The position numbers and the translations under genes were made by a program. Under the pieces are notes generated by a model. The model did no database searches, was not told where the DNA came from, and saw only the letters and a list, made by a program, of their open reading frames with translations. Shown here piece by piece: positions 1-12,805 of a stretch of DNA of 48,024 nt. This DNA comes from Novosphingobium sp. (lineage in GTDB: Bacteria; Pseudomonadota; Alphaproteobacteria; Sphingomonadales; Sphingomonadaceae): the NCBI RefSeq assembly GCF_020852455.1, contig NZ_JADZAT010000030.1:1-48024 (forward strand), written 5' to 3'. Positions within the stretch are counted from its first letter, which is position 1, and each line of letters starts with the position of its first letter.

Positions 1-3198
<3,198 letters not shown>

Positions 3199-3226
3199 GC
3201 CGCGCTAGCCAGACAGGCACACGAAC

Positions 3227-3262
3227 AAGGCCCCGCCGGAGCGATCCGGCGGGGCCTTTTGT
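3227..3262 (+). terminator. Rho-independent terminator of rpoC
   Basis: A perfect 14-bp stem (AAGGCCCCGCCGGA paired with its complement at 3245-3258) with a 4-base loop GCGA is followed by a short T-rich tract. It lies directly after the rpoC stop codon and before a convergent gene, so it probably ends the rpoBC transcript. Confidence 0.9.
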
Positions 3263-3301
3263 TGTTCAGCAGCAGCTAGGTCCTGACCCTAGTCCGCAAC
3301 C

Positions 3302-3997
3302 TCATTTCCCTTCGTCCTTGGGCGAAATGGTTCGCACGGGGGTGCCGTTTTCATCCAGGAACTGGATCGCTGCGGTGCCGTCGGGCTGAACTATCAGCAT
3401 CAGGCGCGGGCGGCCGTCCTGATCCTGCAGCATGACCACCGCATTCCGGTCGCGCGAGCGGCCGAGGTAGAGCCGCGGTGCGCCGCCAACCCCGGCATCG
3501 CTCATCGCCTTTTGGCGCGCGGCAGGATCGGCCAGCTTGGCAGCCGCAGCGATCGCGGCATGATCGAACGGCTTTCCCGGGCGGTCGGAAAAGATCAGGG
3601 CCGAACCGTCGCTGGTGCCGCTGTCGGTTTGCAGCAGCTGCACTGTCTGATCGTTTCCATACCGATCGAAGGTCAGGCTGGCCCCGGCATTGATCCGGCC
3701 GTCCTGCCCCCTCTTGCCGGCCCAGATCAGCCCGCCATTCTCGGTTCCCTCATCGTTCAGGAACAGCATGCCGGCGGCATGGCGGCGGTCCGGCCGGTCG
3801 ATTTCCTTGCCATGATCGAAAGCGCCGGGGAAGGAATCGCGTCCGGCCAGCACGAAACGCAAGGTGCCGTCCTTTTCGCGGACATTGATCCGCTCTACGT
3901 CGATCGTGGCGAACTTGCCGGTTCGTGCTGCACCGGTCAGCACCACCGTCGCCGCGACCAGCGCACCGCCCAGCAGCATTCCTTGCGAAAATCCCAT
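3302..3997 (-). CDS. Conserved hypothetical protein with N-terminal membrane anchor or signal
   Basis: A 231-residue protein starting MGFSQGMLLGG. This start is preferred over an upstream in-frame one because a GGGAGGCA ribosome site sits just before it (4001-4008). Residues 5-24 are hydrophobic and small-residue rich, which suggests a signal peptide or single anchor. The rest is a hydrophilic, probably beta-rich domain containing AGMLFLNDEGTENGGLIW and a later LYLGRSRDRNAVVMLQD segment. I recall similar sequences as conserved hypothetical proteins in many bacteria, without a known function. It converges on rpoC and diverges from the alpha-2-macroglobulin gene. No catalytic motif is visible. 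Confidence 0.8.
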   Translation of the reverse strand: MGFSQGMLLGGALVAATVVLTGAARTGKFATIDVERINVREKDGTLRFVLAGRDSFPGAFDHGKEIDRPDRRHAAGMLFLNDEGTENGGLIWAGKRGQDGRINAGASLTFDRYGNDQTVQLLQTDSGTSDGSALIFSDRPGKPFDHAAIAAAAKLADPAARQKAMSDAGVGGAPRLYLGRSRDRNAVVMLQDQDGRPRLMLIVQPDGTAAIQFLDENGTPVRTISPKDEGK

Positions 3998-4239
3998 GAT
4001 TGCCTCCCTTTGGTGTTGTTGTAGTAATACAGTAATGCACACGGCGGCAATCGCCTCAATTGCACCGGTGCATCATTGGCTATCGGCCCCCGGAAGCGCG
4101 CTGCCCGGGCGCCGGAGCCGCAAACCTACGAAGAGTCCGCAGCCTTTTTTTGTCTCTGGCGGTTTCCTACAATCGACAAGTGCGCGTCCGTAGGAGATGA
4201 TGGCGCAAGTCAAACCATCCTTGCCCCGGAGGCACCCTT

Positions 4240-7200
4240 ATGCGCGCGGTCTGGAAGCTTGCCCTGCCAGCTTTGATCCTGCTTCCCCTGGCCGCGCGGG
4301 GTGATAATCCGCCGCGGGTTGTGCTCGCCACTTCCGGCACCGCAATGCCGTCAAGCGGGGCGATTGACCGCTTCACGATCCGCTTTTCCGATCCGATGGT
4401 CCCCTTGGGCGATCCGCGCGTCAAACCGGCCGCGACCAGCGATTGCCCGGGCGCCAGCGCCGGACGCTGGGTTGACCAGCAGACCTTCGTGATCGATTTC
4501 CAGCGCCCGCTGCCGGGCGGCACCACCTGCAAGGTCACGCTGAAAAGCGGGCTGACCACCCAGGCCGGGATCCGCGTGCAGGGGCAGGAAAACTATACGA
4601 TCGACACCGCCGGTCCATCGGTGCGCGCGGTGCTCGCGCCGGGTGAACGCGGCAGCGATATCGATGAGGATCAGGTCTTCCTGGTCGCCACCAACACGCC
4701 GGCCGATCCGGCCTCGGTCGCCGGCAAGGCGGGCTGCGCGATCGATGGCGTGGGCGAAGTGGCGGCGATCGACGTGCTGCCGGCCGGAACCGCCGCGACG
4801 GTCCTGGCCGGGCTGGGCACCGATGACTGGCGGACCGTTGATTTCCTGTCCGAAGCCGGGATTTCCACCCCGCTGCCCAGCGACGCCCGCGCGCGCGATG
4901 CGGCGCTGGCCAATGTGCTGGCGCTGCGCTGCCGCCGGCCGCTGCCCCCGGGCAAGGACATGGCGCTGGTCTGGCCCAAGGCCGTCGCCGATCGCAACGG
5001 CAAGCTGGCCGGGCGCGACCAGCGCTTCGACTACACCGTGCGCGAGGCCTTTACCGCCAGCTTCGATTGCACCCGTTCGAACGGCAAGGCGGCCTGCAAC
5101 CCGATCACCCCGGTGCATGTGTCCTTCACCGCGCCGGTTCCGCGTGTCCAGGCGCTGGCGATGCGGCTCAAGCTGGCCGACGGCAGCGAACGCAGCCCGC
5201 GCGCCGATTCCGAGGAAAAGGATCAGGCCGAGATTTCGGACATCTATTTCGACGGGCCGTTCCCCGCCGCCATGGCTGCCAGCGTGACCATGCCGGCCGG
5301 GCTCAAGGACCTGTCGGGCCGGACTCTGGCCAATGCCGCGCGCTTCCCGCTGGCGGTCGGCTTTGCCGCCACTCCGCCGCTGGTCAAGTTCGCCGCCGAA
5401 TTCGGGATCATCGAGGCGCGCGAAGGTGCGACCCTGCCGGTCACGGTGCGCGCGGTCGAACCCGCCCTGATCGGCAAGGCCAAGTCGATCGCCGGGCAGG
5501 CGGTGCGGATCACCACCAACGATGCCGAGATCGCGGCCTGGCTGCGCAAGCTCGATAAGGCCGAACGCAGCGACTATGAATGGGTCAAGCGCAAGGACGG
5601 GACCAGCTTTGCGGTCAACCACACGCGCGACAAGCCGCTGCTGCCGCCTACCGGCACGGCGATGGACCTGGCGCTGCCGGGCAAGGGCAAGGATTTCGAA
5701 GTGGTCGGCGTGCCGCTGTCGGGCAAGGGCTTCCATCTGGTTGAATTCGCCAGCCCGGCGCTGGGCGCGGCGCTGCTGGGGCGGCCGGTACCGCGCTATG
5801 TCGCGGCCGGCGCGCTGGTCACCGATATGGCGGTCCATTTCAAATGGGGCCGCGAAAGCTCGCTGGTGTGGGTCACCTCGCTGGGAGATGCCGCGCCGGT
5901 CGCCAATGCCCAGGTACGGATTTCCGACAGCTGCACCGGCAAGCTGCTGGCCAGCGGGCAGACCGATGCCGCGGGCCTGTTCAAGCTGGGCGCCCTGCTG
6001 GGCGAGCCGCAGACCGGCGGCAGCTGCGATCCCGATTCGGATCATCCGCTGATGGTTTCGGCTCGGGCCGGCGATGACATGAGCTTCACGCTCAGCAACT
6101 GGAACGACGGGATCAGCCCCTACGATTTCGAGATGTCGTTCGGCTATGGCGACGAGCCCGACGATCTGATCCACACCGTGTTCGACCGCGCGCTGGTGCG
6201 GGCCGGGGAAACCGTCCACTTCAAGCATCTGCTGCGCCGCCCGGTCGGCGCCGGGTTCACCTATGCCAAGGGCTTCACCGGCAAACTGGTGTTCAGCCAC
6301 CTGGGGTCCGACACCGAATTCTCGCAGGATGTGACGATCGGCGCCGGGGGCAGTGCCGAAGGTGAGTGGAGCGTGCCTTCGGGTGCGCCGCTGGGCGAGT
6401 ATTCATTGCGCTTCGAAGTGGGCGACAGAAGCTTTTCGGGCGGCCAGACGATCCGGGTCGATGAATACAAGCTGCCCAACATGCGGGCCACGATCACCGG
6501 CCCCAAGGAAGCGCTGGTCCAGCCCGCCATGGTGCCGCTGTCGCTGTTCGTCGGCTATCTTTCGGGCGGCGGGGCCGGGGCCCTGCCGGTGACGCTGCGC
6601 AGTGATTTCAACGGCTATGTCCCGGTGCCGCGCGGCTATGACAGCTTCAATTTTGGCGGGGCCGACGTCAAGGAAGGCACCCGCGCGCTGGGCGGCGATG
6701 GCGCTGAAGAGCCGGTCGGCGATGAAATGCCCTTCGCGCAGACCCTGCCGGTGACGCTGGGCGCCGATGGCACCGCGCGCACCCAGGTGGCGGTCAGCCA
6801 GCCGATCACCGATCCGGTCAGCCTGATGGTCGAGATGGACTATCCCGACGCCAATGGCGAAACGCTGACCACGTCGCGGCGGCTGACGCTCTATCCGGCC
6901 GCGCTGCAGGTTGGCATGAAGACCGACGGCTGGATGATGCGCGACGATGATCTGCGCCTGCAGCTGGTGGTGCTGGGGCTGGATGGCAAGCCGCTGGCGG
7001 CCAAGCAGGTAACGGTCGATCTCTATTCGCGGCGGGTGATCACCGCGCGGCGGCGGCTGATCGGCGGCTTCTATGCCTATGACAACCAGGAAGAGGTCAA
7101 GAAGCTCTCGCAAAGCTGCCGCACCACCACCGACCGGCTGGGCCGCGCATCGTGCCAGCTGGCCCCGGGCGTCTCGGGTGAGATCACCATGGTCGCCCGC

Positions 7201-10023
7201 GCCCGCGATGATGCCGGGCGCGAAAGCCGCGCGGCGCAGTCGGTCTGGCTGGCCGGCAAGGATGACTGGTGGTTCGGCGGCGACAACGGCGACCGGATGG
7301 ACGTGATCCCCGAAAAGCCCGAGTACAAGGCCGGCGAGACCGCGCGCTTCCAGGTGCGGATGCCGTTCCGCGAGGCCAACGCGCTGGTTACGGTTGAACG
7401 CGAAGGCGTCCTGGAAAGTTTTGTGACCAAGCTGTCGGGCACCGATCCGGTGGTTGAGGTCAAACTGCCGGCCAACTTCGCGCCCAATGTCTATGTCTCG
7501 GTCATGGCGGTGCGCGGGCGGGTGGCCGGCGATGAAAGCTGGATCGTCAAGCTGGCGCAGGGGCTGGGGATTCCGCTGGGCGACAAGCAGAAGGTTGCGC
7601 CCACCGCGACGATCGACCTTGCCAAGCCGAGCTACCGGATCGGGATGAGCGAGATCAAGGTCGGCTGGGAAGGCCACCGCCTGGGCGTTGCGGTCAAGCC
7701 TGAGCGCGAGCGCTATGGCGTGCGCGAGACCGCCAATGTCGGGATCGCCGTGACCCGGCCCGACGGCAGCCCGGCGCAGAACGCCGACGTGGCCTTCGTC
7801 GCGGTCGATGAAGCGCTGTTGCAGCTGATGCCCAACCCGTCGTGGGATGTGCTGAAGGCGATGATGTCGGAACGCTACCTCGAGGTCGCAACTTCGACCG
7901 CGCAGATGCAGGTGGTGGGCAAACGCCACTATGGCAAGAAAGCCGTGGCGGCGGGCGGCGGCGGGGGCGATGCCTCGGCGGTCAATCGGCAGAACTTCCA
8001 GCCGGTGCTGCTGTGGAAGGGCCGCGTGGCGCTTGATGGCCAGGGCCGCGCGACCGTGCCGGTGCCGCTGTCCGATGCGCTGTCCAGCTTCCGGCTGGTC
8101 GCCGTGGCTACGCAAGGCGCGCAGCTGTTCGGCTCGGGTGAGGCCGCGCTGCGCACCGCGCAGGACCTGTCGGCCTATCCGGGCCTGCCGCAGCTGGTGC
8201 GCACCGGCGACCGGTTCGATGCCACCTTCACGCTGCGCAACGGCACCGACAAGCCGATGAAGATCGAAGCCGCGCCGCGGGTCGAACCGGCGATCGAGGG
8301 GCTCAAGGCCCAGACGGTCACCGTGCCCGCCGGGGGTGCCACCACGCTGCGCTGGAATGTCATGGCTCCGGCCAATCCGGGCGCGCTGAAGTGGACCTTC
8401 AATGCCCGCTCGGGCGACGGCAAGGCCAACGACACGGTAACCGCCATGCAGGACGTGCTGCCCGCCGTCCCGGTCGAGGTCTGGGCCGCCAGCCTGCTCA
8501 GGGTCGGCGATCCGGCCCTCGCCATCGCCGCGCCGCAGGGCGCGCTGCCGGGCGGCTTTGTGACGGTCGATCTCAGTGACAGCCTCGCCGCGCCGCTGGG
8601 CGGGGTACGCGCCTATATGCTGGGTTATCCCTATGATTGCTTCGAACAGCGCCTGTCGCGGCTGGTCGCGACCGGTGATGTGGGCGCGTGGAAGCCGCTG
8701 GCCGATGCCCTGCCGACCTACCTCGATGAGGACGGGCTGGTGCGCTATTGGCCCGATCCGCGGCTGAGCGGATCGCCCGAGCTGACCGCCTATGTGCTGG
8801 CCACCACCAGCGCCGCCGGGCTGACCATTCCGGACGAGCCGCGCCGCAAGATGGTGGCCGCGCTGGCCCGGGTGGTTGAAGGCAAGCTGACCCGCAAGCG
8901 CTACATCCGGGTCGATGAACGGCCGCTGCGGATTGCCGCGCTGGCCGCGCTGGCCCGCGCCGGGGCCGCTGACCCGCGCCTGATCGCGCGGATCGACATG
9001 GTCCCCGCCGACATGCCGACCAGCACCCTGGCCGACTGGATCGTCGCGCTTGACCGCTTGCGCGCGGCGCCCGGCACCCCGGTGCTGCGCGCCGCCGCCG
9101 AAGCCGAACTGCGCCGCCGGCTGGTCTATGAAGGCACCCGGCTGGATCTGGCCGATGCCCAGAACGCGCCGTGGTGGATGATGACCGGGGCCGATGAAAT
9201 GGCGATCAAGGCGCTTGATGCGGTGATCGGCAAGCCCGGCTGGAGCGCTGAAATACCCAAGATGATGGTCGGGGTCGCCGCGCGGCAGATGCGCGGACAC
9301 TGGGATACCACCCCGGCCAATGCCTGGGGCGTGCTGGTTTCGCGCCGCTTTGCCGCCGCCTATCCGGCCAGCGCGATCGCCGGGACCACCCAGATCGGGC
9401 TGGGGCAGGCCAGCTTCCAGGTGCCCTGGCCGCGCACCGCGCCGATCGAACCGGTGCAGCTGCCGCTGGTCGATGCGCCGCTCAAGCTGGCGCAGGCCGG
9501 CGGCGCGGGGCCGTGGGCGACGGTGGCGGTCCATGCTGCCGTGCCGCTCAAGGAACCGCTGATGGCCGGATACCGGCTCAAGCGCGAAGTGGCGGTGTTG
9601 ACGGCCAAACAGCCGGGCAAGATCAGCCAGGGCGATGTGCTGCGGGTGCGGCTGACGATCCAGTCTTCGGCCGAACGCAACTGGGTGGTGCTGGCCGATC
9701 CGCTGGTGCCCGGTGCCTCGGTCATGTCGGGGCTGGGTGGCAGTTCGCAGCTGCTTGAAAACGCCGGGGCGAAGTTCGCCAGCGAAGCGGCCACTTCGGG
9801 CAGCGATGGCTATGGCGGCTGGCCCAGCTACACCGAAAGCTCACGCGGATCGTGGCGGGCCTATTTCGAATGGCTGCCGCGCGGCACCACCGTGGTTGAA
9901 TACACCGTGCGGATCAACACCGCGGGCACATTTGCGCTGCCCCCGGCGCGGGTCGAAGCGATGTACGCCCCGGCGATCCGCGCGCAGCTGCCGATCGCGC
10001 CGGTGACGGTGTGGGCCAACTAG
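4240..10023 (+). CDS. Bacterial alpha-2-macroglobulin with thioester motif
   Basis: A 1927-residue periplasmic protein of the bacterial alpha-2-macroglobulin family (YfhM/ECAM type), thought to trap attacking proteases through a reactive thioester and to guard peptidoglycan next to PBP1C. Residues 1-21 form a cleavable signal peptide ending in AARG. No lipobox cysteine is present, so unlike the E. coli lipoprotein it should be soluble. Tandem beta-sandwich (MG) domains fill most of the length. The thioester motif CFEQ is at residues 1467-1470 (8638-8649) within YPYDCFEQ, followed by an alpha-helical thioester domain rich in Ala and Leu and a C-terminal receptor-binding-like domain. A CGGAGG ribosome site precedes the ATG. 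The stop codon overlaps the start of pbpC, the usual partner gene. Confidence 0.95.
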   Translation: MRAVWKLALPALILLPLAARGDNPPRVVLATSGTAMPSSGAIDRFTIRFSDPMVPLGDPRVKPAATSDCPGASAGRWVDQQTFVIDFQRPLPGGTTCKVTLKSGLTTQAGIRVQGQENYTIDTAGPSVRAVLAPGERGSDIDEDQVFLVATNTPADPASVAGKAGCAIDGVGEVAAIDVLPAGTAATVLAGLGTDDWRTVDFLSEAGISTPLPSDARARDAALANVLALRCRRPLPPGKDMALVWPKAVADRNGKLAGRDQRFDYTVREAFTASFDCTRSNGKAACNPITPVHVSFTAPVPRVQALAMRLKLADGSERSPRADSEEKDQAEISDIYFDGPFPAAMAASVTMPAGLKDLSGRTLANAARFPLAVGFAATPPLVKFAAEFGIIEAREGATLPVTVRAVEPALIGKAKSIAGQAVRITTNDAEIAAWLRKLDKAERSDYEWVKRKDGTSFAVNHTRDKPLLPPTGTAMDLALPGKGKDFEVVGVPLSGKGFHLVEFASPALGAALLGRPVPRYVAAGALVTDMAVHFKWGRESSLVWVTSLGDAAPVANAQVRISDSCTGKLLASGQTDAAGLFKLGALLGEPQTGGSCDPDSDHPLMVSARAGDDMSFTLSNWNDGISPYDFEMSFGYGDEPDDLIHTVFDRALVRAGETVHFKHLLRRPVGAGFTYAKGFTGKLVFSHLGSDTEFSQDVTIGAGGSAEGEWSVPSGAPLGEYSLRFEVGDRSFSGGQTIRVDEYKLPNMRATITGPKEALVQPAMVPLSLFVGYLSGGGAGALPVTLRSDFNGYVPVPRGYDSFNFGGADVKEGTRALGGDGAEEPVGDEMPFAQTLPVTLGADGTARTQVAVSQPITDPVSLMVEMDYPDANGETLTTSRRLTLYPAALQVGMKTDGWMMRDDDLRLQLVVLGLDGKPLAAKQVTVDLYSRRVITARRRLIGGFYAYDNQEEVKKLSQSCRTTTDRLGRASCQLAPGVSGEITMVARARDDAGRESRAAQSVWLAGKDDWWFGGDNGDRMDVIPEKPEYKAGETARFQVRMPFREANALVTVEREGVLESFVTKLSGTDPVVEVKLPANFAPNVYVSVMAVRGRVAGDESWIVKLAQGLGIPLGDKQKVAPTATIDLAKPSYRIGMSEIKVGWEGHRLGVAVKPERERYGVRETANVGIAVTRPDGSPAQNADVAFVAVDEALLQLMPNPSWDVLKAMMSERYLEVATSTAQMQVVGKRHYGKKAVAAGGGGGDASAVNRQNFQPVLLWKGRVALDGQGRATVPVPLSDALSSFRLVAVATQGAQLFGSGEAALRTAQDLSAYPGLPQLVRTGDRFDATFTLRNGTDKPMKIEAAPRVEPAIEGLKAQTVTVPAGGATTLRWNVMAPANPGALKWTFNARSGDGKANDTVTAMQDVLPAVPVEVWAASLLRVGDPALAIAAPQGALPGGFVTVDLSDSLAAPLGGVRAYMLGYPYDCFEQRLSRLVATGDVGAWKPLADALPTYLDEDGLVRYWPDPRLSGSPELTAYVLATTSAAGLTIPDEPRRKMVAALARVVEGKLTRKRYIRVDERPLRIAALAALARAGAADPRLIARIDMVPADMPTSTLADWIVALDRLRAAPGTPVLRAAAEAELRRRLVYEGTRLDLADAQNAPWWMMTGADEMAIKALDAVIGKPGWSAEIPKMMVGVAARQMRGHWDTTPANAWGVLVSRRFAAAYPASAIAGTTQIGLGQASFQVPWPRTAPIEPVQLPLVDAPLKLAQAGGAGPWATVAVHAAVPLKEPLMAGYRLKREVAVLTAKQPGKISQGDVLRVRLTIQSSAERNWVVLADPLVPGASVMSGLGGSSQLLENAGAKFASEAATSGSDGYGGWPSYTESSRGSWRAYFEWLPRGTTVVEYTVRINTAGTFALPPARVEAMYAPAIRAQLPIAPVTVWAN

Positions 10024-12149
10024 CACAGGTCGTCGAGACCCTCCGCCGCCACCCGGCCCGGCTGCTGCTGGGGCTGGTGGCGCTGGCCTTTGCCATGCTG
10101 TGGTGGTGGACCGCGCCGCCTACGGTGCCGGCCTATGCCGATCTCAAACGCAGCTGGAAATCGAGCGAGGCCTGGCTGCACGCCCGCGATGGCAGCCTGC
10201 TCAGCGAAGTGCGGGTCGATTTCGCGCAGCGGCGGCTGGCCTGGGTGCCGCTGGGCGAGATTGCCCCGGCGCTGGGGCAGGATGTGATCGGTCTGGAGGA
10301 TCACCGCTTCCTCAAGCACGGCGGGGTGGACTGGCTGGCGCTGGGCGGATCGATCCGCGATGCAGTGCAGGGCAAGCGCGCGCGCGGTGCCTCGACGCTG
10401 ACCATGCAGACCGCGGCCTTCCTGTGGCCCGATATCGGCCGCCCCGGCGCGCGCGGCTGGTTCGACAAGCTGCGCCAGATGCGCACCGCCTGGGCGATCG
10501 AAGCCAGCTGGAACAAGAACCAGATCCTTGAAGCCTACCTCAACCTCGCGCCGTTCCGGGGTGAGAACCAGGGCGTGGGGGCGGGATCGCTGGCGCTGTT
10601 CGGCAAGCGCCCGGCCGCGCTTGACCCGCGCGAGGCGGCGGTGATGGCGGCGCTGCTGCGCAATCCGGTGGCCCGGCCCGATCAGGTCGGCCAGCGCGCC
10701 TGCCGCCTGATGCAGCCGGCTGACTGCCCGGCCTTGCAGGTGCTGGCCGAAGCCGTGGCCGGGACCGGCAGCCTCAAGGCGATCGATCCGGGGCTTGCCC
10801 CGCACCTCGCCGCGCGGCTGCTGACCGAACCGGGAATGAAGGTGACCACCACGATCGACCCGGCGGTCCAGCGCCTGGCGGCTTCGGCCTTGCAGCACCA
10901 GTTGCAGGGCCTGGGGGCCAGCCGCGCGCGCGATGGCGCGGTGGTGGTGCTGGATAATGCCAGCGGCGAAGTGCTGGCCTATGTCGGCGGGGTCGGGCTG
11001 GGATCGACCGCCGCCTCGGTCGATGGCGCCTCGGCCCCGCGCCAGGCCGGATCGACGCTCAAGCCGCATCTCTATGCCCAGCTGATCGAGCGCAAGTGGC
11101 TGACTGCGGCCTCGATCCTCGAAGATTCGCCGGTCCAGCTCGATACCGCCTCCGGGCTCTATGTCCCGCGCAATTACGACAATGCCTTCATGGGGCCGGT
11201 TTCGGTGCGCCGTGCGCTGGCCAATTCGCTCAATGTGCCGGCAGTGCGGGCCCTGCTGCTCGACGGGGTGCAGGACTTTCGCGACCGGCTGGCCGATCTT
11301 GGCTATGCCGGGCTCGAGGCTGATGGCGCCTATTACGGGTTCAGCCTGGCGCTGGGTTCGGCCGAAGTGACCCTGCTCGAACAGGCCAATTCCTATCGCA
11401 CGCTGGCCAATCTGGGCCGCTGGTCACCCTTCCGGATCCGCAGCGACGATCCGGCCGGCGAACCGCGCCAGGTGCTCGATCCCGGGGCGGCCTGGATCAC
11501 TGGCGACATGCTGTCCGATGCCTCGGCCCGGGCCAGCACCTTCGGGGTCGATTCAGCGCTGCGCCTGCCGTTCTGGGCGGCGGCCAAGACCGGCACGTCC
11601 AAGGCGATGCGCGACAACTGGTGCATCGGCTATTCGGACCGCTTCACCGTGGCGGTGTGGGTCGGCAATCTGGAAGGCGATCCGATGCGCGCGGTTTCGG
11701 GCACCAGCGGCGCGGCCCCGGTCTGGCGCGACGTGATGATCGGCCTGCACCAGGGCAAGCCCGGCCAGCAGCCCGCGCGCCCGGCCAATGTGGTGGCCGC
11801 GCCGGTCAATTTCGCCACCGGGCGCGAACCGCCGCGCAGCGAATGGTTTCTGGAAGGCACCGCGCAGCAGACCATGGCCCAGGCCCCGGCCTTTGCCCGC
11901 CGCCCCCGGATCACCAACCCGGTGTCGGGAGCGGTCTATGCCCGCGATCCCGATATTCCCGGCGATCGCCAGTCGATCGGGATCGCGATTTCGGGCGATT
12001 CGGGCGATCTGCGCCTGACGCTCGACGGGCGGCCATTGCCCGCCGATCAGAGCGCGCGGCAGGTTCCGCTGATCCCAGGCAGCCACTTGCTGACGCTGCT
12101 CGATGCCAGCGGCAAAATGGTCGATCAGGTGCGCTTTACGGTGCGTTGA
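10011..12149 (+). CDS. pbpC: Penicillin-binding protein 1C (bifunctional peptidoglycan synthase)
   Basis: A 712-residue class A penicillin-binding protein that polymerises lipid II (glycosyltransferase) and cross-links stem peptides (transpeptidase) at the periplasmic face of the inner membrane. A transmembrane helix spans about residues 17-34. The GT51 domain carries EDHRF (96-100) and GASTLTMQ (126-133). The transpeptidase has STLK with Ser348 and Lys351, SLN (406-408) and KTGTS (526-530), so both activities appear intact. The last 80 residues, from PRITNPVSG, match the PBP1C-type C-terminal domain. The start is GTG inside the last codons of the alpha-2-macroglobulin gene, a 13-base overlap that implies translational coupling. 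Confidence 0.95.
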   Translation: MGQLAQVVETLRRHPARLLLGLVALAFAMLWWWTAPPTVPAYADLKRSWKSSEAWLHARDGSLLSEVRVDFAQRRLAWVPLGEIAPALGQDVIGLEDHRFLKHGGVDWLALGGSIRDAVQGKRARGASTLTMQTAAFLWPDIGRPGARGWFDKLRQMRTAWAIEASWNKNQILEAYLNLAPFRGENQGVGAGSLALFGKRPAALDPREAAVMAALLRNPVARPDQVGQRACRLMQPADCPALQVLAEAVAGTGSLKAIDPGLAPHLAARLLTEPGMKVTTTIDPAVQRLAASALQHQLQGLGASRARDGAVVVLDNASGEVLAYVGGVGLGSTAASVDGASAPRQAGSTLKPHLYAQLIERKWLTAASILEDSPVQLDTASGLYVPRNYDNAFMGPVSVRRALANSLNVPAVRALLLDGVQDFRDRLADLGYAGLEADGAYYGFSLALGSAEVTLLEQANSYRTLANLGRWSPFRIRSDDPAGEPRQVLDPGAAWITGDMLSDASARASTFGVDSALRLPFWAAAKTGTSKAMRDNWCIGYSDRFTVAVWVGNLEGDPMRAVSGTSGAAPVWRDVMIGLHQGKPGQQPARPANVVAAPVNFATGREPPRSEWFLEGTAQQTMAQAPAFARRPRITNPVSGAVYARDPDIPGDRQSIGIAISGDSGDLRLTLDGRPLPADQSARQVPLIPGSHLLTLLDASGKMVDQVRFTVR

Positions 12150-12161
12150 GGCAAGGCCCGG

Positions 12162-12701
12162 TTACGGCACGCGCGGCAGCTTGAGCAAGGCGGCTTCGAT
12201 CGCCTTGGAATCGCCGCCAACGCCCAGTGCCAGCAGTTCCACTTCCACGTTCTGGCGGTAGTAATGCAGGATCGGTGCGCGGCTGCCCTCTTGCTGGATC
12301 CAGGCCTTGTCGCCATCACCGGGGAGGTCGCGCTTGTCACCCGGGCGCGAGGCGCGGGTCATCTGGGTGGCCTTGTCGAAATAGGCCGGATCGTGGGCGA
12401 TCAGGTTCAGTCGCAACGAGGCATTGGCACCTTGGTAGTTGCACCCTGACATCGCACCCATCGTTTTGGGCTCGGCCTTTTCGACCGCAAAGCCCAGCGC
12501 ATCGCCCACCGCCTTGGCGTCGAGCAGGCAGGGATTGGCCAGTTTGGCCGGGTCCATCCCCGCCACTGCCGGTGCAACCGGGGCAGCCTGGGCGGCGGGT
12601 TCGGGCGCGGCGCTGGCATCGGCGGCGGGCGGTGCCTCGCCCTGGCAGGCGGAAAGCAGGGCCAGGCTGGCGGCAAGCATTGCGAAGCGGACGTGGGGCA
12701 T
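12162..12701 (-). CDS. Putative lipoprotein of unknown function
   Basis: A 179-residue protein with a lipoprotein signal: hydrophobic residues 6-16 then LLSAC, with Cys19 as predicted lipidation site, followed by a flexible Ala/Pro/Glu-rich linker to about residue 45. The mature domain has a CLLDAKAVGDALGF segment and a later SGCNYQG, so two further cysteines may form a disulfide. The ATG is preceded by AGAGGA. It converges with pbpC and diverges from the LuxR-type regulator across a 104-base gap holding a dyad site, so it may share that control. No known domain was recognised. Confidence 0.8.
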   Translation of the reverse strand: MPHVRFAMLAASLALLSACQGEAPPAADASAAPEPAAQAAPVAPAVAGMDPAKLANPCLLDAKAVGDALGFAVEKAEPKTMGAMSGCNYQGANASLRLNLIAHDPAYFDKATQMTRASRPGDKRDLPGDGDKAWIQQEGSRAPILHYYRQNVEVELLALGVGGDSKAIEAALLKLPRVP

Positions 12702-12760
12702 GGCTATCCTCTGTTGCAGATCGGGTGGAATGATTCAGCAATTTGGGCCTTCGCAGCAAC

Positions 12761-12792
12761 AACAGCGCTACCCAAACCGGTAGGCCGCTGTT
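12761..12792. promoter_or_regulatory. Candidate operator (nested dyad) between lipoprotein and regulator genes
   Basis: An inverted repeat: AACAGCGCTACC (12761-12772) and GGTAGGCCGCTGTT (12779-12792) are complementary except for a two-base bulge. Its core, GCTACCCAAACCGGTAGG at 12767-12784, contains CTAC-N8-GTAG and agrees at 15 of 18 positions with a second site at 13980-13997. It ends 21 bases before the regulator's ATG and lies in the divergent gap, a typical place for an autoregulatory site. Binding by the adjacent LuxR-type protein is inference. Confidence 0.5.
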
Positions 12793-12805
12793 AGGCTGCA
12801 CAGCG

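Noticed and set aside
4000..4050. Possible promoter for the hypothetical gene at 3302
   Set aside because: A TTGCCG to TATTAC pair on the minus strand has a 15-base spacer and both boxes are poor; I do not call it.
4351..6300. 649-codon minus-strand frame inside the macroglobulin gene
   Set aside because: Shadow of the macroglobulin codons with no domain or ribosome site.
6403..9534. 1043-codon open frame on the minus strand inside the macroglobulin gene
   Set aside because: Antisense frames stay open in GC-rich coding DNA because of codon bias; it has no start signal and its sequence is low in complexity, rich in Arg, Gly and Gln, with no motifs.
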